Origin: JBGTBD01 sp041749475
GTDB lineage: Bacteria; Pseudomonadota; Alphaproteobacteria; Rickettsiales; UBA998
Assembly: GCA_041749475.1 (NCBI GenBank)
Contig: JBGTBD010000060.1
Location: 1-8,411 of the forward strand
Direction: 5' to 3'
Length of the DNA: 8,411 bases
The number at the start of each line of letters is the position of its first letter. Position 1 is the stretch's first letter. Positions 1 to 4,258 of this stretch are shown in pieces. The notes beneath the pieces are model-generated. The model was given only the letters and a program-made list of their open reading frames with translations, was not told the origin of the DNA and ran no database searches. Made by a program: the position numbers and the translations under genes.

Positions 1-45
1 AAATGTTGAAAGGCTTCAATACTGTACTTCCCTGATACTAAAAAA

Positions 46-77
46 GCCCGCTTTCATGTTGAAAGCGGGCTTTTTTT
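46..77 (-). terminator. Rho-independent terminator after the RTX gene
   Basis: A perfect 10-bp stem (GCCCGCTTTC at 46-55, GAAAGCGGGC at 61-70) encloses a 5-nt loop. A-rich sequence lies on one side (41-45) and seven T on the other (71-77), so it can work in both directions. It begins 17 bp past the stop codon of the minus-strand RTX gene and most likely ends that transcript; it could also stop a plus-strand transcript entering from the left of the window. Confidence 0.92.
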
Positions 78-86
78 GTTAGGCGC

Positions 87-983
87 TTAGGAATATACCG
101 GATAATCGAGAAACTCGAAATTAGCGTCGGATAGTTTTGCCAAAGTTGTGTCGGCAAGCAGAATCATGCCACCATCTTCAAAACTGATCTTTACGCCAAG
201 ATGGGTGTCACGTATATTTAGATCTTCTACGGAATCGAGACCGTAGAACGCCAGCTTTTCGTGATTTGCATTGAAATCCATAATGCGGTCAACGCCGAGA
301 TTCTCAGTGGTGCGGAACTCGAAGGTATCCACCCCTGAATCACCATAGTAGTAATCGGATGCGCCGTCACCGTCGCTGCCTATGGCCGCGTTGTTAATGG
401 AATCATATAAGAATGTTCCGATGACAATGGTATCCTTACCTTCGCCGGCACGTATCACGTCACTGTTATCTCCCGCTTCAAAATCGTATTCTACGTCAAG
501 GATCGTATCATTGCCGGTACCGCCAAAAATTTTATCATTTCCACCGCTTGCCAAGATATAATCATTTCCTCCGTCGCCGTAGACAGTGTCGTTGCCCTGC
601 CCATAGGTAATCGTATCGTTTCCTTCGCCACCATAGAACTTGGTATCGGAGGCGCTGCGAATGTATACGTGGTCATCGCCCGAGCCGCCTACTACTGTAT
701 TTTTACCGCCTACGAGCACAAAGGAATCATTCCCATCGCCGCCGTTGAAATAATCGTCACCCTGTTCTGCCCCGCCCATGCTGTAGTCATAGGTCCCAGC
801 ATCCAAAAATCGATCATTCCCAGCGTCACCATAGACTGAGTCATTGCCGTTTCCGGAATAAAAAATATCATCCCCGCCATACCCCAGAATGCGGTCATTG
901 CCGTCCAGTGAGGTGATGCTATCTGCACCCGATGTGCCACGAATTAGGTCGTTGGTTTCGTCTTCGTTGAATATTATGGCCAT
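87..983 (-). CDS. Stand-alone RTX (haemolysin-type calcium-binding repeat) protein, probably secreted by a type I system
   Basis: The 298-residue product is dominated by glycine/aspartate-rich nonapeptides of the GGxGxDxxx type from about residue 16 to 190 (for example GNGNDSVYGDAGNDRF near 44-59, GGEGNDTI near 118-125, GGTGNDTI near 154-161). In this family such repeats bind calcium and fold as a parallel beta roll outside the cell. The last 80 or so residues (GVDTFEF, then VDRIMDFN, then a hydrophobic/acidic tail) resemble the C-terminal region of serralysin-type RTX proteins, where the uncleaved type I secretion signal lies. There is no N-terminal signal peptide and no protease, lipase or pore-forming domain, so the protein is nearly all repeat. 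The start is supported by AGGAG at 993-997, 9 nt upstream of the ATG. No type I transporter gene is in the window. The substrate or role is unknown; adhesion, matrix or surface-layer function is possible. Confidence 0.9.
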   Translation of the reverse strand: MAIIFNEDETNDLIRGTSGADSITSLDGNDRILGYGGDDIFYSGNGNDSVYGDAGNDRFLDAGTYDYSMGGAEQGDDYFNGGDGNDSFVLVGGKNTVVGGSGDDHVYIRSASDTKFYGGEGNDTITYGQGNDTVYGDGGNDYILASGGNDKIFGGTGNDTILDVEYDFEAGDNSDVIRAGEGKDTIVIGTFLYDSINNAAIGSDGDGASDYYYGDSGVDTFEFRTTENLGVDRIMDFNANHEKLAFYGLDSVEDLNIRDTHLGVKISFEDGGMILLADTTLAKLSDANFEFLDYPVYS

Positions 984-1033
984 TGATTCTTACTCCTAAG
1001 GTTGTGGATGATAGTTTATAATTAATTTTAATT

Positions 1034-1062
1034 AATATATATAGGTTTGGACTTCAGGTCAA
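1034..1062 (-). promoter_or_regulatory. Predicted sigma-70-type promoter of the RTX gene
   Basis: On the minus strand TTGACC (1057-1062) is followed after exactly 17 bp by TATATT (1034-1039). This predicts a start near 1027 and an untranslated leader of about 43 nt that contains the AGGAG ribosome site. The -35 box overlaps the stop codon of the upstream cobB gene, so the RTX gene can be expressed independently although it lies in tandem with cobB. The surrounding 75-bp gap is very AT-rich. Confidence 0.6.
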
Positions 1063-1793
1063 ATAATTCTGCATATTATTTTATTTATGTATTCTGGTAT
1101 GATAACACTTGCCGCGCCGTGGATTATCTCGTGAAAATGGTGGCTGCCCAGCGAAGGTTCCAGATTCAACTCCACTAAATACGCGCGGCCGCGATGGCGG
1201 AGCATCTGCACGAACCCCGCGGCGGGGTAGACGTTGCCGGAGGTTCCGATACTGAGGAACAGGTCGCAATTCACGAGCGCTTCGTCGATCTCGTCCATGA
1301 ACAGCGGCATCTCGCCGAACCAGACGATATGCGGGCGCAGTGTGCCGGTGAGGGTGCAGCAGGGGCAGGCGTCCCCGCCTTCGATGTCTCCTGACCAATC
1401 GAACACGTTTTCGGTTTCCGTGCAGCGGACTTTTTTCAGTTCGCCGTGCATGTTGTAGAAGGCGAAGCGGGGTGACGGGGGAATGGCGCGGTGGGCACGC
1501 TGATGCAGCTCGTCCACGTTCTGGGTGATGAGCGTCACCTTGCCCGGCCATTCGGCGGCTAGTGTCGCCAGCGCCAAGTGGGCGGCGTTCGGTTCCACCT
1601 CGGCCAGGTGACGGCGGCGCATGTTATAGAAATTCTGGACCGTATCGGCATCGCGTGCGAAGCCTTCGGATGTCGCCACATCCTCGATGCGGTGGCCGCA
1701 CCACAGCCCGTCGGTCGCGCGGAAGGTTTGCAAGCCCGACTCGGCGGAAATGCCTGCGCCGGTGAGTATGACGATATTCGTGAAATCACGCAT
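1059..1793 (-). CDS. cobB: NAD-dependent protein deacylase of the sirtuin family (CobB type)
   Basis: The 244-residue protein matches bacterial sirtuins, which remove acetyl and other acyl groups from lysine using NAD+, releasing nicotinamide and O-acyl-ADP-ribose. The NAD-binding GAGISAESGL motif is at residues 12-21, TQNVDELHQRA at 90-100, and the catalytic histidine is H116 in MHGEL. A zinc-ribbon region carries C124 and the cluster C143/C145/C146. GTSGNVYPAAGF and ELNLEPS match the second half of the Rossmann fold. FYNMRR at 55-60 supplies the Tyr-x-x-Arg pair (Y56, R59) that in the E. coli CobB/SIRT5 class recognises acidic acyl groups, so desuccinylase activity as well as deacetylase activity is expected by family. 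Length equals the short CobB form, and the start lies just before the Rossmann strand. No clear Shine-Dalgarno is visible. The gene is divergent from dadA. Confidence 0.95.
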   Translation of the reverse strand: MRDFTNIVILTGAGISAESGLQTFRATDGLWCGHRIEDVATSEGFARDADTVQNFYNMRRRHLAEVEPNAAHLALATLAAEWPGKVTLITQNVDELHQRAHRAIPPSPRFAFYNMHGELKKVRCTETENVFDWSGDIEGGDACPCCTLTGTLRPHIVWFGEMPLFMDEIDEALVNCDLFLSIGTSGNVYPAAGFVQMLRHRGRAYLVELNLEPSLGSHHFHEIIHGAASVIIPEYINKIICRII

Positions 1794-1802
1794 AGTTTTT
1801 AC

Positions 1803-1830
1803 TTAACTTGGGTCTGGATTTTGCTACATT
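1803..1830 (+). promoter_or_regulatory. Possible dadA promoter
   Basis: TTAACT (1803-1808) and TACATT (1825-1830) are separated by 16 bp and would start transcription near 1837, giving a leader of about 19 nt before the ATG at 1856. The boxes are imperfect. This is the best candidate in the 62-bp gap between the two divergent genes. Confidence 0.35.
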
Positions 1831-1856
1831 AGCGCCAAGCTATCTGAGTGTGTCAA
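1826..1856 (-). promoter_or_regulatory. Predicted cobB promoter overlapping the dadA promoter
   Basis: The minus strand has a perfect TTGACA -35 (1851-1856). A -10 can be TAATGT at 1826-1831 (19-bp spacing) or GCTAAT at 1828-1833 (17-bp spacing). The leader would be roughly 26 nt. The -35 covers the first base of the dadA start codon, and the -10 coincides with the proposed dadA -10 on the other strand. The spacing is not ideal, so the assignment is tentative. Confidence 0.4.
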
Positions 1857-3121
1857 TGAAAGTTCTTGTACTGGGCGCGGGTATTGCGGGGATTACGGCG
1901 GCGTATGTGTTGGCGAGCCGTGGGCATGAGGTCGAGGTAATCGACGCGGAGCCGGGCCCGGCGCGGGCGACCTCCTTCGCCAATGGTGGGCAGCTCAGCT
2001 ATAGCCACGCGCAGCCGTGGGCCAATCCGGCGGTGTTTCCCAAAGTATTCAAGTGGATGTTCAAGGAGGATGCGCCGCTGGTGTTTCGTCCTTCCGCTGA
2101 CCCGGCCATGATCAAATGGGGGTTGATGTTCCTGTGGAACTGTCTCTCCGACCGCGCGGAGAAGCATCACCATACCATGCTGCGGCTGGCGCTCTATTCG
2201 CGGCAGAAGATGCAGCATATGCGTGAGGAAAGTGGCGTCGAATTCGCATTCCTCAATAAAGGCATCCTGCATGTGTTCACCAACGAGAAGGATTTCGCAA
2301 ATGCGATGCCTGCCGTCAAGTTGCAGGAAAGCTGGGGCTGTCATGAGGATGTACTGTCAGCGGCGCAATGTTTCGAGAAGGAACCGGCGCTGAAAGGTTC
2401 GAGGCGTCCTATCGTGGGTGGGATTTTCTCGCCGATTGATGAGAGTGGGGACATTCACCTGTTCTGCGTCGCGGTATCGCAATTGCTGGCGGAGAAATAC
2501 GGCGTTGTCTTCCATTGCGATACCAAGATCAACCTCATCGCTGCCGAGGGTGACCGGGTGAGCGGCGTGGCGACGAACAAAGGCAGTTTCGGTGCTGATG
2601 CGATCGTGATGGCCATGGGGTCGTGGAGTACGCTGCTGCTGAAACGGCTTGGCATTCCCATCCCCGTGTACCCGATGAAGGGGTATAGTATCAGCGTTCC
2701 CGCGTGGGACGGTGCGCCGTCGGTCAGCATTACGGACGATGAGCGCAAAGTCGTCATCAGTCGTCTTGGTAACGTGGTGCGCGCGGCGGGGACGGCGGAG
2801 TTCGCGGGGTATGATGTGAGCCTCAAGGAAAAACGCATCACGCCGATCATCGATTGTCTGCACAGCCTGTTCCCTGATACGGACATCACGCAGATCAATA
2901 AATGGGCCTGTATCCGTCCGCAGACGCCGGACGGGCCGCCCATCATCGGGCCGACCAAGTATAAAAACCTGTTCCTGCATACCGGGCACGGGACGCTCGG
3001 CTGGACGCAATCCGCCGGAACCGCGCACCTCCTCGCCGACATCATGGAGAACCGCTCGACGGAGATTTCCACTGACGGGTTGCTGCTCACCGAGTCGCGG
3101 GTGAATTACTTTAAAAAATGA
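1856..3121 (+). CDS. dadA: D-amino-acid dehydrogenase (FAD-dependent, DadA family)
   Basis: DadA oxidatively deaminates D-amino acids, classically D-alanine to pyruvate, passing electrons to the respiratory chain at the inner membrane. The 421-residue product opens with the FAD-binding beta-alpha-beta fold: GAGIAG at residues 7-12 and the ribose-binding acidic residue D30 in VIDAE. It continues with the family blocks FANGGQLSYS, QPWANP, IKWGLMFLWNC and PVYPMKGYS, and closes with RPQTPDGPPIIGPT and GHGTLGWTQSAGT, which match E. coli DadA (432 residues) from memory. The frame stays open upstream to a TTG at 1808, but the ATG at 1856 places the FAD motif at the usual position and leaves no odd N-terminal extension, so it is preferred. 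The ribosome site is weak (GAG about 9 nt upstream). No alanine racemase gene is adjacent, unlike the dadAX arrangement. Confidence 0.93.
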   Translation: MKVLVLGAGIAGITAAYVLASRGHEVEVIDAEPGPARATSFANGGQLSYSHAQPWANPAVFPKVFKWMFKEDAPLVFRPSADPAMIKWGLMFLWNCLSDRAEKHHHTMLRLALYSRQKMQHMREESGVEFAFLNKGILHVFTNEKDFANAMPAVKLQESWGCHEDVLSAAQCFEKEPALKGSRRPIVGGIFSPIDESGDIHLFCVAVSQLLAEKYGVVFHCDTKINLIAAEGDRVSGVATNKGSFGADAIVMAMGSWSTLLLKRLGIPIPVYPMKGYSISVPAWDGAPSVSITDDERKVVISRLGNVVRAAGTAEFAGYDVSLKEKRITPIIDCLHSLFPDTDITQINKWACIRPQTPDGPPIIGPTKYKNLFLHTGHGTLGWTQSAGTAHLLADIMENRSTEISTDGLLLTESRVNYFKK

Positions 3122-3217
3122 TTTTCCCTGCTCGGGCTACTGCCCTGCGCAATGGATGTTCGCAGTCGCTCACCGCTCAGGGCTGGCTCGGTCTCCTGAC
3201 CTCGCTCTTACACACAA
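3122..3217. other. Gene-free spacer downstream of dadA
   Basis: GC-rich, non-repetitive within the window, with no convincing gene or T-tailed terminator. A short frame beginning at the ATGA overlap with the dadA stop codon runs through here into the next palindromic element, and its peptide is mostly repeat-derived. Confidence 0.5.
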
Positions 3218-3292
3218 TGTCATTCCCGCGAAAGCGGGAATCCATGGTGCGTGTATGTGGAGAGATGGATTCCCGCTTTCGCGGGAATGACA
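3218..3292. repeat. Double-hairpin palindromic element, type A (dRS3-like arms)
   Basis: Two perfect 28-bp inverted arms (3218-3245 and 3265-3292) surround a 19-nt spacer. Each arm is itself a hairpin with an 8-bp stem and 4-nt loop: ATTCCCGC/GCGGGAAT at 3222-3229/3234-3241 and at 3269-3276/3281-3288. The ends are TGTC and GACA, and the inner borders are CCAT and ATGG. Each 20-bp arm core fits the pattern ATTCCC-N8-GGGAAT known as dRS3 in Neisseria. The element can form either two small hairpins or one long cruciform. Confidence 0.9.
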
Positions 3293-3305
3293 CTTTATTT
3301 TAAAC

Positions 3306-3376
3306 TGTCATGCTGAACTTGTTTCAGCATCCATCCCTCCACACGCTATGGACCCTGAAACAAGTTCAGGGTGACA
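3306..3376. repeat. Double-hairpin palindromic element, type B, copy 1
   Basis: The left hairpin is ATGCTGAA/TTCAGCAT (3310-3317/3323-3330) and the right hairpin is ACCCTGAA/TTCAGGGT (3352-3359/3365-3372), both 8-bp stems with 5-nt loops. The outer ends are TGTC and GACA, the inner borders CCAT and ATGG. All 71 bases recur at 3494-3564. The two arms are also imperfectly complementary to each other, so a long cruciform is possible. Confidence 0.9.
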
Positions 3377-3392
3377 AAAATAAAAAACTTCT

Positions 3393-3455
3393 CGTCACCC
3401 CGTCGCATGACGGGGTCTGGTCACTCCCGGATGCCGTCATGAAGACGGCATGACA
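3393..3455. repeat. Double-hairpin palindromic element, type C, intergenic copy
   Basis: Hairpin 1 is ACCCCGTC/GACGGGGT (3397-3404/3409-3416, 4-nt loop). Hairpin 2 is ATGCCGTC/GACGGCAT (3431-3438/3444-3451, 5-nt loop). The ends are CGTC and GACA, the inner borders CTGG and CCGG. A near-identical copy in opposite orientation relative to the window lies inside tyrS at 5374-5434; the differences are confined to the loops and the central spacer. Confidence 0.9.
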
Positions 3456-3493
3456 TAAGGAAAGTGAAATGTATGGGGTCGCTCTTATCGCAC

Positions 3494-3564
3494 TGTCATG
3501 CTGAACTTGTTTCAGCATCCATCCCTCCACACGCTATGGACCCTGAAACAAGTTCAGGGTGACA
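3494..3564. repeat. Double-hairpin palindromic element, type B, copy 2
   Basis: Identical over 71 bp, in the same orientation, to the copy at 3306-3376, including the central spacer that no hairpin constrains. The identity extends 2 bp further to the left. The element ends 20 bp before the stop codon of the minus-strand gene at 3585 and could act as its transcript end, although there is no long T run. Confidence 0.9.
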
Positions 3565-3584
3565 GTGAAAAATGATGGATAGGC

Positions 3585-3983
3585 CTAATTCACCGAACGC
3601 AGGCCGCAGACGCGCATGTTTTTCAGCAGCGTGTCGAAGCCCTGCTCGTCCACCATCGCGTAGACGTAGGGTTGAAAGCCTTTGCGGGCAAAGTTGCGGG
3701 TGAGTTTGATGTGCGGATTGCCGCGGACGGTGCGCTGGAATTTGGCATTGGCCGCCATGACTTCCTTGCGGTCATACTTATCGGCCTTGGGGAGAATCTC
3801 GATCGATACCTGGAAGGGGGATTCATCCTTGACGGCTTCACGGAAGTCATCGACGGGGCCGCGCATCGCTTCATAATCGTCCCCGACGCAGGAACGGCGG
3901 AGTACCATCGTGTCATCGGCGAGGGCGGGTTTCCATGCCCCCAGGGCGAGGATTAGCGCTAAAAACGTGAGGCTGTTTTTCAT
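3585..3983 (-). CDS. Small exported protein of unknown function
   Basis: The 132-residue product begins with a clear Sec signal peptide: lysine at position 2, a hydrophobic core at about residues 5-16, and ALA before DD, giving likely cleavage after residue 22. The mature protein is about 110 residues, charged, with exactly two cysteines (C32 near its start and C126 near its end), which would suit one periplasmic disulphide. There is no lipobox and no transmembrane segment after the signal. I do not recognise a family. The sequence fragments VSIEILPKADKYDRKEV and FQPYVYAMVDEQGFDTLLKN look like a compact alpha/beta domain. AGGGA 7 nt before the ATG supports the start. It lies alone between palindromic elements, with tyrS upstream in the same direction but 275 bp away. 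Confidence 0.72.
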   Translation of the reverse strand: MKNSLTFLALILALGAWKPALADDTMVLRRSCVGDDYEAMRGPVDDFREAVKDESPFQVSIEILPKADKYDRKEVMAANAKFQRTVRGNPHIKLTRNFARKGFQPYVYAMVDEQGFDTLLKNMRVCGLRSVN

Positions 3984-4132
3984 ATCAAATCCCTGACTAT
4001 ATAATCATATTATCAAATGCGCAGAGTTCATGATAGCGTTAGATGATAAAATAGTTGCTGCATTGCAGCAGTTTAGCAAGATGGTTGCAATTCCAAAAAA
4101 TCGATACAATTTTATTGATGTGGTTTCTTCAC

Positions 4133-4250
4133 CTTCGTCATCACCCGAGTTCGCTTGCGAACTATAGGGTGATCCAGTGTTGAAGTGTGGTTTAGAAAAG
4201 GCTGGATTCCCCTATAATTTTACTAACGTAATATTCGGGGCATGACGAAG
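4133..4250. repeat. Larger double-hairpin palindromic element, type D
   Basis: Terminal inverted repeats CTTCGTCAT (4133-4141) and ATGACGAAG (4242-4250) enclose two arms. The left arm is a strong hairpin: ATCACCC/GGGTGAT (4140-4146/4167-4173) stacked on AGTTCG/CGAACT (4148-4153/4158-4163). The inner borders ATCCAG (4172-4177) and CTGGAT (4202-4207) are also inverted. The right arm is weaker and AT-rich (CCCC/GGGG at 4209-4212/4237-4240, plus an imperfect inner stem). The plan GTC-arm-CC, GG-arm-GAC is the same as in the elements at 3218-3564. It ends 8 bp from the tyrS stop codon and may lie in the tyrS transcript 3' end. Confidence 0.7.
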
Positions 4251-4258
4251 ATGAGTCG

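Noticed and set aside
3..65. Direct 10-mer ATGTTGAAAG at 3-12 and 56-65
   Set aside because: The second copy is part of the terminator loop and stem, and a short AT-rich match of this length can be chance.
1808..1855. An upstream TTG start for dadA adding 16 residues
   Set aside because: It would place a non-family extension before the FAD-binding strand, and the proposed -10 box lies within it; the ATG at 1856 fits the family.
1853..3090. Long minus-strand frames opposite dadA (163, 223 and 211 codons)
   Set aside because: They are antisense to an unmistakable dadA, are rich in Arg/His/Pro as expected of shadow frames in GC-rich DNA, and have no recognisable domains.
3118..3303. A 61-codon plus-strand frame starting at an ATGA overlap with the dadA stop codon
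   Set aside because: Its second half (SFPRKRES and DSRFRGND) is the well-known spurious translation of the ATTCCC/GGGAAT palindromic repeat, and the first half resembles no protein I know.
3306..3564. Repeated units considered as a CRISPR array
   Set aside because: The repeats are double palindromes of about 71 bp, only two are identical, the spacing is irregular, and another repeat type lies between them.
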